Shown piece after piece: positions 7,735 to 16,817 of a DNA stretch of 64,000 nucleotides (position 1 is its first letter; every line of letters starts with the position of its first letter). The stretch covers positions 124,001 through 188,000 of the forward strand of contig JACRJO010000018.1 in NCBI GenBank assembly GCA_016219985.1, given 5' to 3'. Origin of the DNA: Sphingobacteriales bacterium. Lineage in GTDB: Bacteria > Bacteroidota > Bacteroidia > Chitinophagales > Chitinophagaceae. Made by a program: the position numbers and the translations under genes. The notes below the pieces were generated by a model that was not told the origin of the DNA, did not search any database, and was given only the letters and a program-made list of their open reading frames with translations.

Positions 7735-9960
7735 CTATTTCAGCAGCCCAACTGCCGTCTTCACCTGGATTGTATAAGCCTGCAGGGTAGCCGCTATTCT
7801 TTCAATATTTTCCTGGGCTTCTTTCCAGTATCGTTGTTCCACCGCTTCCCGGATCCCGGGCAGGGTCTTTACCCCATAACCGGTATAAAAACCGGGCGCA
7901 TATACCTGGTGCCGGTACCAGGGCCGCCTGGGCAGGCCATCCGGCTGCAATAAACTTCTTTCTGCCTTATACAGAACAGCATTCAGCAAAGCCTGCTTAT
8001 CCGCCGGTAACCCGGGGGCGTTGCCATATAATTGCTGGAATTCTTCACTGGCATTCTTCAAACTCACCAGCGCATTTTCCAGGCTGCCCCAGTTGAGAAA
8101 AGGAACGGGTTCTTTGGCTGCCGGCGCCAGGTAGGTTTTCCCCGGGTCTCTCGCCAGTTCGAACAATTGATCCTTCGCCATTCTTGTTTCTTCTTCTGTT
8201 TCTGTCCTTGTCTTTTCCAATTGTGTTTTTATTTCCGTGGCATAATCATTCACGGTTTTATAAAAACTGCTGAAATCAACCGGTAACACTGCCGCATTGG
8301 CCAGGCGGAGCAGGGTCCTGCCGCTGGTTTTGGATAAGGTCACGCCGTATTTAAAACCCGGGTCAATGAAGCGGATGAAATGATCATAGGAGTCATAGAC
8401 AGAATGATACTGGTCCCCCTCACTCTCCCCGCCAAAGCCCAGGTTCAGGGATGAAATACCCAGGTGCTGCAGGAAGCCGCCCCAGTCACTCCCCGCGCCC
8501 AGCGCCCCGAGCTTCAGGTATTTATTTCCCATCAGTTTCGTCCGGTTTGTTTTATCCGCATTCACCACCGTCTGCGCATACTTTCTTTCCTTCAGGGAAA
8601 CGCCGGTTTCCGGATCGGTTACCTGCTCAATGATCTCGTTGAAAAAGGGTTCAAAAATATGGGAGCCCCCGGCATTGATAAAGCCTCTCCCGTTGCCATC
8701 TGTATTGATATAGGCCACGGCCTTTTGTCTTAATTCGGACTGGTGATCTTCGGTCCATTCGGTAGAACCTAACAACGCCGGTTCTTCCCCGTCCCAGGCG
8801 CAAAACACCAGTGTGCGTTTGGGTTTGTACCCTTTTTTAACCAGTTCGCCAATGGCGCGGGCAGTTTCCAGTTCAGCAACCATCCCACTGATGGGATCGG
8901 CGGCCCCGTTCACCCACCCATCATGGTGATTACCCGCAATCACCCATTCATCCGGGTATTCCGTACCCGGTAATTGGGCAATCACATCGTACAGCGGTTT
9001 GATATCCCAGTTAAAGGCCAGTTTCAGGTGAACCTTTACGTTAGATGGACCGGTATGATAGGTGATGGGCAGGGCACCCCGCCAGCCGGCCGGGACCACT
9101 TCCCCCTTCAGGGATTGCAGTAAAGGCAACGCGTCCTCCCAGGATATGGGAAGTACCGGTATTTTCATGATGGTGGGCGCCTCGCTGCGGTCCAAACGCT
9201 GTGCCTCCTGCGTGGCTCCCCGGTCGGGCGTCAGCGGATCACCGGGATACACCGGCATATCCATTACAGAACCGCGTTGCACCCCATCCCCGGGACGATA
9301 CCCTCCTTCCGGGTAAGTATCCCCGATCGCATACCCGTCATCCGCCGGATCTGAATAAATAATACAGCCGATGGCCCCGTGCTCGGCCGCCACTTTCGGT
9401 TTTATCCCTCTCCAGGAGCCCCCGTATTTGGCAATGACAATTTTCCCCTTCACCTCCACTCCCCTGCGGGCCAGTTCTTCATAATCGGCAGGAACACCCC
9501 GGTTCACAAATACCAGTTCCGCCGTAACATCGCCGTCTGCTGAGTATGCATTATACGGAGGCAATTGTTCGGCCAGCTGCCCGGAGGTTTTATCGGCCGC
9601 TAACACCGCCTCCTTTAATTTGGGTTTGTAATTTTTATTGCCGGCTATTTCCAGCTGGCGCAGTTTGGGCGTGGGAAACAGCACCTGGTATTCCGCGATC
9701 CTGACCTGGTAACCCCACTGACGGAATAAGGCAGCCATATACTCCGCGTTCGCCTTCCCCTGCGGGCTGCCCACATGATGCGGGTGGGAAGTCAGGAAAC
9801 GCATGTATTCATCCTGAGCGGAGGCTTTGAGCTCGCCATCGAACTGCTTCTCCCAGTCCAGCTGTTTCGCGGCATCGGGTGCCGTAAAACCCATTATTTT
9901 TTGTGCCGGCGCGGATAACAGCATACAGCCTGTCAAAACAAATACAAAGACCTTTTTCAT
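7735..9960 (-). CDS. M28 family metallopeptidase with PA domain (glutamate carboxypeptidase II-like)
   Basis: A 741-residue exported peptidase; the ATG at 9960 gives a signal peptide (MKKVFVFVLTGCMLLSAPA), preferred to the longer open frame. Order of domains: N-terminal part of the peptidase, PA insertion (about 130-290, PADYEELARRGVEVKGKIVIAKYGG), catalytic M28 domain (about 320-560) with zinc ligands in GNHHDGWVNGAADP and AWDGEEPALLGSTEW, then a helical transferrin-receptor-like dimerisation domain (about 590-741). This is the full GCPII layout and length. Probable role: removal of C-terminal residues from peptides in the periplasm for nutrition. It stands alone between hairpin terminators and the repeat upstream of the methyltransferase. 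Confidence 0.9.
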   Translation of the reverse strand: MKKVFVFVLTGCMLLSAPAQKIMGFTAPDAAKQLDWEKQFDGELKASAQDEYMRFLTSHPHHVGSPQGKANAEYMAALFRQWGYQVRIAEYQVLFPTPKLRQLEIAGNKNYKPKLKEAVLAADKTSGQLAEQLPPYNAYSADGDVTAELVFVNRGVPADYEELARRGVEVKGKIVIAKYGGSWRGIKPKVAAEHGAIGCIIYSDPADDGYAIGDTYPEGGYRPGDGVQRGSVMDMPVYPGDPLTPDRGATQEAQRLDRSEAPTIMKIPVLPISWEDALPLLQSLKGEVVPAGWRGALPITYHTGPSNVKVHLKLAFNWDIKPLYDVIAQLPGTEYPDEWVIAGNHHDGWVNGAADPISGMVAELETARAIGELVKKGYKPKRTLVFCAWDGEEPALLGSTEWTEDHQSELRQKAVAYINTDGNGRGFINAGGSHIFEPFFNEIIEQVTDPETGVSLKERKYAQTVVNADKTNRTKLMGNKYLKLGALGAGSDWGGFLQHLGISSLNLGFGGESEGDQYHSVYDSYDHFIRFIDPGFKYGVTLSKTSGRTLLRLANAAVLPVDFSSFYKTVNDYATEIKTQLEKTRTETEEETRMAKDQLFELARDPGKTYLAPAAKEPVPFLNWGSLENALVSLKNASEEFQQLYGNAPGLPADKQALLNAVLYKAERSLLQPDGLPRRPWYRHQVYAPGFYTGYGVKTLPGIREAVEQRYWKEAQENIERIAATLQAYTIQVKTAVGLLK

Positions 9961-10024
9961 ATCGTTGGTTTTACTTTTAATAGCGGTGAAATTTTCCGGG
10001 TGTATATCCCCTTTCAAAATTCAA

Positions 10025-10046
10025 AAGCACCGGGCGACCGGTGCTT
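10025..10046. terminator. hairpin upstream of the M28 gene (second of a tandem pair)
   Basis: A perfect 9-bp stem AAGCACCGG/CCGGTGCTT closes a 4-base loop (GCGA). On the minus strand it is followed by TTTTGAATTTT. It lies between the end of pntB and the M28 gene and can act as a back-up terminator for the pnt operon or as part of the M28 leader. Confidence 0.5.
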
Positions 10047-10077
10047 CTAAAGTATTAAATATCCGGGTATCCTTCCC

Positions 10078-10125
10078 AAAAAGAAAAGAACATTTTCCGT
10101 GGATAGATCCAGGTGGAAAATGTTC
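10078..10125 (-). terminator. intrinsic terminator of the pnt operon
   Basis: Arms GAACATTTTCC (10088-10098) and GGAAAATGTTC (10115-10125) pair perfectly over 11 bp and, read on the minus strand, are followed by TTTTCTTTTT. It sits 26 bases after the pntB stop. Confidence 0.75.
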
Positions 10126-10150
10126 CTGTCGTTTACCCGGAAAAGACCGG

Positions 10151-11584
10151 CTATAAATTCTTGATCTCGGCGATCAGGTCCTGCAGTACTTTCTTGGCAT
10201 CCCCGAAAAGCATTGAGGTTTTGGGGCGGAAGAACAGTTCATTCTCAATCCCTGCATACCCGGGCTTCATGCTTCGTTTATTCACGATCACATTCCTGGC
10301 CAGTTCCACATCCAGTACCGGCATCCCATAGATCGGGGAAGAAGGATCGGTCTTGGCAGCGGGATTCACCACGTCATTGGCTCCCAGGATCAGCACCACA
10401 TCTGTACTGGCAAACTCATCATTTGCGTGCTCCATTTCCATTAATTTGTCATAGGATACATCGGCTTCAGCTAACAGCACGTTCATATGACCGGGCATCC
10501 GTCCGGCCACGGGGTGGATCGCATATTTCACTTCCACGCCTTTTCCTTCCAGTAATTTTTCCAGTTCATGACAGGCATGCTGGGCCTGCGCCACGGCCAG
10601 CCCGTAACCGGGGACAATAAATACTTTATTTGCATACGCCATCACCACCGCTGTATCGCTCAGGGTGATCTCCCTGACGGTTCCCTGTTGCTTCGCACCG
10701 CCCGCACCGGCTTTATGCCCGCCTCCAAAGGAACCGATCAGCACATTAGTCAGCGAGCGGTTCATCGCCTTACACATCAGGATGGTGAGTAAAGTACCCG
10801 CGGCACCCACGAGGATACCGCCGGTCAGCATGGCTTTGTTATCATATAAGAAACCGCCGCAGGCCGCTGCCACACCGGTAAAGGAGTTCAGCAAAGAGAT
10901 CACGACCGGCATATCGGCGCCGCCAATCGGCATCACAAAGAGAATTCCATAGATAAAAGCGAAGAACCCGATCAGGATAAAGGGAAGGTAAATATTCCCG
11001 ATATCAGAACGGTAGGCCAGCACAGCGGAGACCAGTACCAGGGCCAGCACAATCATATTGACAATATGCTGCCCCTTAAATGAAAAATCTTTTACCCGGC
11101 CATTTAATTTACCCCAGGCGATGATACTGCCGGTATAGGAAATCGTACCGATGATCGCACCGGCCACGATCGTGATATAGAAACCCACCGGCACCAGGTC
11201 ATGAAAGGGTGTGTCCGGGGATCCCTGGTGATTGCGGTAAATATGATAGAATTCCGCGGCGGAGATCAGGGCCGCACAGGCGCCTCCCATCCCGTTGAAC
11301 AAACTGACCATTTCCGGCATGGCGGTCATCTTCACTTTTTTTGCGGCGTAGGTTCCGGTAATGGCCCCGATCAGGATGCCTCCGAAGATCCACCCGTAAT
11401 TATGCAGTTTATGTCCATCACTGTCTGTGTACAGGAAGATGGTGCCGAGGATCGCAATCGTCATACCGGCGGCGGCCACCAGGTTGCCGTTCCGGGCCGT
11501 AGCCGGGTTCGACAACATTTTTAATCCCAAAATAAAAGTCACCGAAGCGATCAGGTAACAAAGCGTAAGTATATTGAGTTCCAT
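10151..11584 (-). CDS. pntB: NAD(P) transhydrogenase subunit beta
   Basis: The NADP(H)-binding and proton-channel subunit of the proton-translocating transhydrogenase in the inner membrane. The first 270 or so residues hold about nine membrane helices (for example MPVVISLLNSFTGVAAACGG); the C-terminal 190 residues are the soluble NADP domain (VPGYGLAVAQAQHACHELEKLLEGKGVEVKYAIHPVAGRMPGHMNVLLAEADV, and VLILGANDVVNPAA). Length 477 is normal. It is third in the operon pntAA-pntAB-pntB, 12 bases after pntAB, and is followed by a terminator. It couples NADPH formation from NADH to proton influx. Confidence 0.97.
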   Translation of the reverse strand: MELNILTLCYLIASVTFILGLKMLSNPATARNGNLVAAAGMTIAILGTIFLYTDSDGHKLHNYGWIFGGILIGAITGTYAAKKVKMTAMPEMVSLFNGMGGACAALISAAEFYHIYRNHQGSPDTPFHDLVPVGFYITIVAGAIIGTISYTGSIIAWGKLNGRVKDFSFKGQHIVNMIVLALVLVSAVLAYRSDIGNIYLPFILIGFFAFIYGILFVMPIGGADMPVVISLLNSFTGVAAACGGFLYDNKAMLTGGILVGAAGTLLTILMCKAMNRSLTNVLIGSFGGGHKAGAGGAKQQGTVREITLSDTAVVMAYANKVFIVPGYGLAVAQAQHACHELEKLLEGKGVEVKYAIHPVAGRMPGHMNVLLAEADVSYDKLMEMEHANDEFASTDVVLILGANDVVNPAAKTDPSSPIYGMPVLDVELARNVIVNKRSMKPGYAGIENELFFRPKTSMLFGDAKKVLQDLIAEIKNL

Positions 11585-11596
11585 AATTGATTCGTA

Positions 11597-11908
11597 TTAC
11601 TTTTTCTTCTTCTTAAACATTTCCAGCATCCGGTCGGTCACTACAAAGCCACCCACCACGTTCAGCGTACCCAGGATCACCGCCAGAAATCCCAGCGCCA
11701 GGGCGAGGTAATTATCGCTTTCCGCTTTGCCCATAACGATGATGGCACCGATGATCACCACCCCGTGTATGGCATTGGCGCCACTCATCAGCGGTGTATG
11801 CAGTACACTCGGTACATGACCAATGACCTCGATGCCCACAAAGATCATCAGGACGACAATGTAAATGATCTGCTGGTTAACAGTAATCCAGTTCAATAAA
11901 GAGTCCAT
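11597..11908 (-). CDS. pntAB: NAD(P) transhydrogenase subunit alpha part 2 (membrane)
   Basis: A 103-residue membrane protein equal to the C-terminal membrane part of the E. coli PntA. It has about three helices (IIYIVVLMIFVGIEVIGHVPSVL, GVVIIGAIIVMG and LALALGFLAVILGTLNVVGGFVV) and ends in a short polylysine tail (MFKKKKK). Splitting of PntA into a soluble and a membrane subunit is common outside the gammaproteobacteria. The gene starts 4 bases after the pntAA stop and ends 12 bases before pntB. Confidence 0.95.
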   Translation of the reverse strand: MDSLLNWITVNQQIIYIVVLMIFVGIEVIGHVPSVLHTPLMSGANAIHGVVIIGAIIVMGKAESDNYLALALGFLAVILGTLNVVGGFVVTDRMLEMFKKKKK

Positions 11909-11912
11909 ATTA

Positions 11913-13022
11913 TTATTTTATACGTTCGTGGGTGATTTGCCCGTTATGCGTGATACAACAACCTTTTACCAGGTCATCATCCCAGTTCAGGTTCAGCGCC
12001 GCTTCTTTCGTTATGATCAGTTGCAGGAAATTCAGCACGTTCTTGCCATACAGTTTACTGGCATCCGAAGGCATGGTGGACTGCAGGGAAGAATTCCCGA
12101 TAATGCTGACGCCCCCGTGCACCACGGTCTCATTGTTCTTTGTCAGTGGGGTATTGCCACCGGTGGCCGCTGCCAGGTCAATGATCACGGACCCGTTCCG
12201 CATCGCATTGATCATTTCTTCCGTGATCAGGATGGGCGCTTTCTTACCCGGGATCTGCGCCGTGGTAATGATTATATCTGCCTTAGCCGCGGATTCTGCA
12301 ATTTTTGCTTTTTGCTTTTGCATAAATTCTTCGGACTGCTCAACCGCATAGCCACCGGCCTTACTGGCATCCGCGGCCCCTTCCACTTCAATGAATTTAG
12401 CGCCCAGGCTCATCACTTCTTCTTTTACTGCAGGGCGGGTGTCGAAGACTTCCACCATCGCGCCAAGTCGCCTGGACGTGGCAATCGCCTGTAAGCCGGC
12501 CACACCGGCGCCGAGGATCAGCACTTTAGCAGGGGCAATACTTCCGGCAGCCGTCATAAACATGGGAAAATACCGGCCGTAGGCATTAGCGGCCGTTAAT
12601 ACCGCTTTGTACCCGGCAATATTGGCCTGTGAACTCAGTACATCCATTGCCTGCGCCCGGGTGGTACGCGGCAGCATATCAAGTGAAAAAGTAGTCAGGC
12701 CCCCGGCAGCCCAGCTTTGCATTTGTGCAACATTGAACAAAGGCTGGTAAACACCAATAAGCACTTTCCCCGAAAGACCGCTTATTTCAGCAACTGCAGG
12801 CTGGTGAATGCTGAGGAGTAAGTCTGCCGATTTTAGTACGTCCGCCCGGCTTTTAATCACCGCCCCGGCTTTCTCATAATCCGCGTCACTGCAAAACGCT
12901 TTCTCACCGGCGCCGGTTTCTGTAATTACTGAAATTCCTTTTTTGGTAAGGGTGGCCACCGCTTCTGCCAGCAAAGAGACTCTTGTTTCATGGGCAGGTT
13001 CTTTCAATAAGCCAATCATCAT
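11913..13022 (-). CDS. pntAA: NAD(P) transhydrogenase subunit alpha part 1 (NAD-binding)
   Basis: The soluble NAD(H)-binding subunit, 369 residues. It is related to alanine dehydrogenase: the N-terminal domain reads IGLLKEPAHETRVSLLAEAV, and the Rossmann fingerprint is VLILGAGVAGLQAIATSRRLGA with the acidic end VFDTRP; the RQD-loop counterpart is ANIAGYKAV. It is the first gene of the pnt operon. The start may be the first or the second Met (13022 or 13019). A short palindrome AGAAAAT/ATTTTCT (around 13042-13058) lies in the leader and TATCTTAA there is a weak -7 candidate. Confidence 0.96.
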   Translation of the reverse strand: MMIGLLKEPAHETRVSLLAEAVATLTKKGISVITETGAGEKAFCSDADYEKAGAVIKSRADVLKSADLLLSIHQPAVAEISGLSGKVLIGVYQPLFNVAQMQSWAAGGLTTFSLDMLPRTTRAQAMDVLSSQANIAGYKAVLTAANAYGRYFPMFMTAAGSIAPAKVLILGAGVAGLQAIATSRRLGAMVEVFDTRPAVKEEVMSLGAKFIEVEGAADASKAGGYAVEQSEEFMQKQKAKIAESAAKADIIITTAQIPGKKAPILITEEMINAMRNGSVIIDLAAATGGNTPLTKNNETVVHGGVSIIGNSSLQSTMPSDASKLYGKNVLNFLQLIITKEAALNLNWDDDLVKGCCITHNGQITHERIK

Positions 13023-13144
13023 AAATAGATCTTGTTAAGATAGAAAATTGAATTTTCTGTAGCCGTGAAGGTATTGATTTTCCCGGGAGCCGCACATACA
13101 TTCGTATTGATTTTATTCACCTGCGGGCCTGTTATTGGTCAGGC

Positions 13145-13942
13145 TCAGTACCTGATTTCAAAAGATTGTTTTTCCCGGAATTCCCTTCGGAATACCACGA
13201 TACCAATGAAGAAAAGATCGATGCTGCACCTCACGGCCGGATGGCTTTTTATAACAGTCCATGCTTTTTCCATTTCCGGGCTCCAGTGAATATCATCAAA
13301 TATGAAAATGCTGTCATTTGTCGCATGCGGGAGCAACGCCTCAAAATACCGAAGGGTCGGTTCCATCCGGTGATTGCCATCTACAAAGGCCAGGTCAACC
13401 GCGACTGTTGATTCCAGCAGCGGCGGTAATCTCTTGTCAAAATTCCCTTCAATCAGCTCAATATGGCTGAGCCCCAACCCGGAAAAATGCTGCCGGGCCA
13501 GGCCAGCGATCTCGCTGGACCCTTCCAGGGTGATTACCCTCGCCGGGGGATTGGCCAGGCCCAGGTAAGAGGTAGTAATACCGAGCGAGGTCCCGAGTTC
13601 CAGGATAACAGCGGGTTTATAATGTCGCACCATCCTGTATAATAACTGCCCGTATTTACGGGGCTTGGCAGCATGCCGGGCAATGGAACTCACTTTTCGC
13701 GAACCCATTTGCTTGTAAACCGACCCTGCACCGAAATCCTCCACCTGTATGCTGCGCTTATCCCGGCGGAGTTCTTTTCGCAAAGCCTCCACCCGGCTAT
13801 AATCCTCATACGGGTTTTTATCATTCAGCACCCGGGTAATAAATTCATAGATAAAAGGGGAATGCGTACCATGCCCCCTTCCGTTGGATGCACGAAACCA
13901 GTATCGGAGATATCTGAACGCTAATTGGGGAACCGTGTACAT
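13145..13942 (-). CDS. class I SAM-dependent methyltransferase (O-methyltransferase-like)
   Basis: A 265-residue protein with a Rossmann methyltransferase core: motif I VILELGTSLGITTSYLGLA, motif II VITLEGSSEIAGLARQHF and VDLAFVDGNHRMEPTLRYFEALLPH. The layout is like the caffeoyl-CoA/rhamnosyl O-methyltransferase group. An N-terminal segment of 100 residues (FRASNGRGHGTHSPFIYEFITRVLND) is typical of a Bacteroidota family of unknown substrate. It follows folA by 15 bases and so belongs to the thyA-folA transcript, but nothing in the sequence ties it to folate metabolism. Confidence 0.8.
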   Translation of the reverse strand: MYTVPQLAFRYLRYWFRASNGRGHGTHSPFIYEFITRVLNDKNPYEDYSRVEALRKELRRDKRSIQVEDFGAGSVYKQMGSRKVSSIARHAAKPRKYGQLLYRMVRHYKPAVILELGTSLGITTSYLGLANPPARVITLEGSSEIAGLARQHFSGLGLSHIELIEGNFDKRLPPLLESTVAVDLAFVDGNHRMEPTLRYFEALLPHATNDSIFIFDDIHWSPEMEKAWTVIKSHPAVRCSIDLFFIGIVVFRREFREKQSFEIRY

Positions 13943-13957
13943 GGCCGGATATTTTGA

Positions 13958-14452
13958 TTAGCCCACCCGTTCCCACAACTGGAAGGAATAGTTGTACGCG
14001 TTTTTTTCATCTGCTTCATAAAGCTGCTGGCTAAGGAGTTTCCATTGCCGGGGATCAAGGGCCGGGAAAAATGTATCTGCTTCCGGGCTGGTTTCCACCC
14101 GGGTCAGGTAGATCCTTTTTGCCTGTTCGAAATAAGCACGGTAGATCTCCCCGCCCCCGATCACCATCACTTCCTTTGCATCGGTCCGGTCAGCGGCCAA
14201 TAAGGCCTCCTCAATGGATTTTACCACCTCGGTTTCCTTCGCGGTCCATCCCTCCTGCCGGCTAATGACAATATTTTTCCGGCCCGGCAATGCCTTACCC
14301 AGTGATTCAAATGTCTTGCGGCCCATGATCACCGGCATGCCCCAGGTGATGTTTTTGAAATGCTTCATGTCATTGGGTAAATGCCAGGGCATAATCCCCT
14401 CTTTACCGATGGCATTATTCGTGGCGGCCGCTACGATAAGTGAAATGATCAT
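13958..14452 (-). CDS. folA: dihydrofolate reductase
   Basis: Reduces dihydrofolate to tetrahydrofolate with NADPH, 164 residues. Seen: N-terminal IISLIVAAATNNAIGKEGIMPWHLPNDMKHFK (Met20-loop region with the proton-donor Asp), GMPVIMGRKTFESLGKALPGR, and EVMVIGGGEIYRAYFEQAKRIYLTRVE. It lies 35 bases after thyA. The pairing makes sense because thymidylate synthase produces the dihydrofolate that this enzyme recycles. Confidence 0.97.
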   Translation of the reverse strand: MIISLIVAAATNNAIGKEGIMPWHLPNDMKHFKNITWGMPVIMGRKTFESLGKALPGRKNIVISRQEGWTAKETEVVKSIEEALLAADRTDAKEVMVIGGGEIYRAYFEQAKRIYLTRVETSPEADTFFPALDPRQWKLLSQQLYEADEKNAYNYSFQLWERVG

Positions 14453-14487
14453 TGTATGGTTCTTATTAATCAGGAAAGCTTCCTGGC

Positions 14488-15282
14488 TCAGACAGCCACC
14501 GGCGCTTTTATCGCCGGGTGCGACTGGTAATTTTCCAGGGTGAAATCAGTAAAGTCAAACCCAAAAATGTCTTTTACCGCGGGATTCAGCTTCATCTGCG
14601 GCAGCGGGTAAGGCGTCCTGCTCAATTGCAGTTTCACCTGCTCCATATGATTATTATAAATATGCACATCCCCGAAAGTATGTACAAAATCACCCGGCTG
14701 CAGGTCGCATACCTGGGCCAGCATCAGGGTTAATAATGCATAAGAAGCGATATTAAATGGAACGCCCAGGAATACATCGGCGCTCCGCTGGTATAACTGG
14801 CAACTGAGCCTCCCATTCGCCACGTAAAACTGGAACATCGTATGACAGGGCATCAGGGCCATCTCCGGCAGATCTGCCACATTCCAGGCGTTAACGATCA
14901 GGCGGCGGCTGTCCGGATTCTTTTTTAGCTGGGTGACCAGTTCGGTAATCTGGTCAATGACTTTCCCGTCTTTCCCTTCCCAGCTTCTCCATTGTTTTCC
15001 ATATACGGGTCCCAGTTCACCATTGGCATCCGCCCATTCATTCCAGATGGATACCCCGTGTTCCTTCAGGTAGGCGATATTGGTCTCCCCTTTCAGGAAC
15101 CAGAGGAGCTCATAGATGATACTCTTCAGGTGAACTTTCTTGGTGGTGACAAGGGGAAATCCCTTTTGCAGGTCAAAGCGCATCTGGTATCCGAACACAC
15201 TTTTTGTACCGGTGCCGGTCCGGTCCGTTTTCTCTGTTCCCTGCTCCAGTATATACCGTAACAACTGCTGGTATGCTTCCAT
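14488..15282 (-). CDS. thyA: thymidylate synthase
   Basis: Makes dTMP from dUMP and methylene-THF, 264 residues, the same length as the E. coli enzyme. The catalytic Cys146 lies in [10 protein letters not shown], the phosphate-binding RRLIVNAWN and the [20 protein letters not shown] block are all present, and the protein ends AVAV. First gene of the thyA-folA-methyltransferase group. A -7-like TAACTTGC lies just upstream of the ATG on the minus strand (about 15288-15295). Confidence 0.98.
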   Translation of the reverse strand: MEAYQQLLRYILEQGTEKTDRTGTGTKSVFGYQMRFDLQKGFPLVTTKKVHLKSIIYELLWFLKGETNIAYLKEHGVSIWNEWADANGELGPVYGKQWRSWEGKDGKVIDQITELVTQLKKNPDSRRLIVNAWNVADLPEMALMPCHTMFQFYVANGRLSCQLYQRSADVFLGVPFNIASYALLTLMLAQVCDLQPGDFVHTFGDVHIYNNHMEQVKLQLSRTPYPLPQMKLNPAVKDIFGFDFTDFTLENYQSHPAIKAPVAV

Positions 15283-15337
15283 GACCGCAAGTTAGGAAGA
15301 AAGGGGTTGCCCTGCCGGCCTGTGGAAAAAAGGAGGA

Positions 15338-16234
15338 TCAGTTTTGCTCCACATCCAGGCTGCCTGACAACAGGCCCTCCTTTGTTTGTAAAAAGGCAAA
15401 CCGGACGATTTTCCCATTGCATTTTACTGGCTGCACGATCCAGTATCCTTCTGATTCGGTATCGGCAGCCAGTGTACCAAATGTATATTCCGGGCAATCC
15501 TGCAGGTTTTGTTTTATTTCAGCCATGCGGCTGGCCGCGGCTGCCCTTTCCCCGGGATCGCTCATGTTCAGCGCCGCTTTCCAGTCCCGGGTGATATCCG
15601 GTCCATGGTAAACCATTCTTTTCCCGACGGCCTCAATGCTGTCCTGCAGCGCCAGTTGTACCAGTTCCCTGACCCGCTGTTTTACCGACTCTTTAAAAAC
15701 CGGTTTTGTCAACTCAATGGCCGACCGGGCCTGGCTGCTGTTGCGCAGGCTGCTGTCTTTCATGGACAGGAAACTTTCTGTATTCGGGATTTCGAGCAAC
15801 CAGGTCTTGCCGGCCTGCGTTTTCACAATCAGGCTGATATCATCATACAATACACCCTTATAGTCATACAGCAGCACCAGCCCCTGCATGGAGCTCTGCT
15901 GAAACGGATTGTACAAAAGGCTCTCTTTAATGATCAGTGAACCCAGGTCAATGGAATCTTTTTTTACACGGTCCCTGATCTTCTCCCAGTTTTTCTTCAG
16001 GCGTTTTTTTGAATTTGCCAGGAACTGATCGAGTTCTTTATTGCTCCGCTGCTTCATTTCCTTTCCCAGTGATCTGTAAAACAAAGGGGTTGGAAGATAG
16101 GGCTGCAGCAGTCCGAAATTATTGCGTTGAAAAGAAGCGACCACGGCCTTCCCCAATGGGTCGGGCGCCGGGTGGAGCTGTGCGGCAGCACCGAAAAAAA
16201 CAAGCAGACAGGAGCAGGTAAACAATTGACGCAT
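15338..16234 (-). CDS. exported protein of unknown function
   Basis: A 298-residue protein with a signal peptide (MRQLFTCSCLLVFFGAAAQ); I take the ATG at 16234 because the 52 codons open before it lack any signal or conservation cue. The mature part is Lys/Arg/Ser-rich and mostly helical in its first half (KEMKQRSNKELDQFLANSKKRLKKNWEKIRDRVKKD) with strand-rich stretches after that (GLVLLYDYKGVLYDDISLIVKT, TWLLEIPNTESFLSM). I do not recognise a family. It reads toward thyA, 55 bases from the thyA start, but the signal peptide gives no link to its function. Confidence 0.7.
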   Translation of the reverse strand: MRQLFTCSCLLVFFGAAAQLHPAPDPLGKAVVASFQRNNFGLLQPYLPTPLFYRSLGKEMKQRSNKELDQFLANSKKRLKKNWEKIRDRVKKDSIDLGSLIIKESLLYNPFQQSSMQGLVLLYDYKGVLYDDISLIVKTQAGKTWLLEIPNTESFLSMKDSSLRNSSQARSAIELTKPVFKESVKQRVRELVQLALQDSIEAVGKRMVYHGPDITRDWKAALNMSDPGERAAAASRMAEIKQNLQDCPEYTFGTLAADTESEGYWIVQPVKCNGKIVRFAFLQTKEGLLSGSLDVEQN

Positions 16235-16424
16235 AATATTTTTTTCCGTTAATATATTCCCTGTATTGCCATCTTTCATACCCTGCTGCGGGTATTTAAT
16301 CCATTCTCCCGGAGAGATACCATAGATAGATAGTAAAAAAGTAAGCCGGTTCCTTTGACCTGCGGCACAAACCGGGTTGATTCTGGTCAATCCATAAACC
16401 AGGTAAAGGCCTTACATTTAAATC

Positions 16425-16817
16425 ATGCAAAACCCAGGGAGATTATATAAGGAATTGGGTAACCTGTTTTACGCGATTGCCGCAGCCGATAAAAAAATAA
16501 GACCGGAAGAGCGAAAGACCCTGCACGATGAAATTCTCTTTGCCTGGAAACACCACGAAAATTCAACCGACCGTTTTGGTTCCGACCGGGCCTTCCTGAT
16601 AGAATTTGAATTTGAAACACTGGAAGAGGAAGCAGCTACAGCCGAAAATGCTTACGAGCTGTTTGAACGGTATTTCAAAGAGAATGAGAAGGAATTTGAC
16701 AATTCAAGCCGCATCAAAATTTTTAACAGCGCCCGCCATATCGCGGAAAGCGTCCGCAGGATCAATCACGAAGAACTGAATTACCTCGTGAGGCTGAAAG
16801 AGCTGCTGAAGATATGA
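16425..16817 (+). CDS. TerB-like helical protein
   Basis: A 130-residue all-helical protein with a TerB-like start (LYKELGNLFYAIAAADKKIRPEERKTLHDEIL, the acidic residues around ADKKIRPEE matching the metal-binding loop of the family). TerB-like domains occur in tellurite-resistance and in many unrelated proteins, so no phenotype is inferred. Its stop TGA touches the stop of the convergent proline dehydrogenase gene with no spacer (16817/16818). A TACATTTA stretch 12 bases before the ATG resembles a -7 element. Confidence 0.65.
   Translation: MQNPGRLYKELGNLFYAIAAADKKIRPEERKTLHDEILFAWKHHENSTDRFGSDRAFLIEFEFETLEEEAATAENAYELFERYFKENEKEFDNSSRIKIFNSARHIAESVRRINHEELNYLVRLKELLKI

Noticed and set aside
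10025..10046. Hairpin as a possible riboswitch part of the M28 gene
   Set aside because: A simple stem with a tetraloop next to another terminator; no riboswitch core seen.
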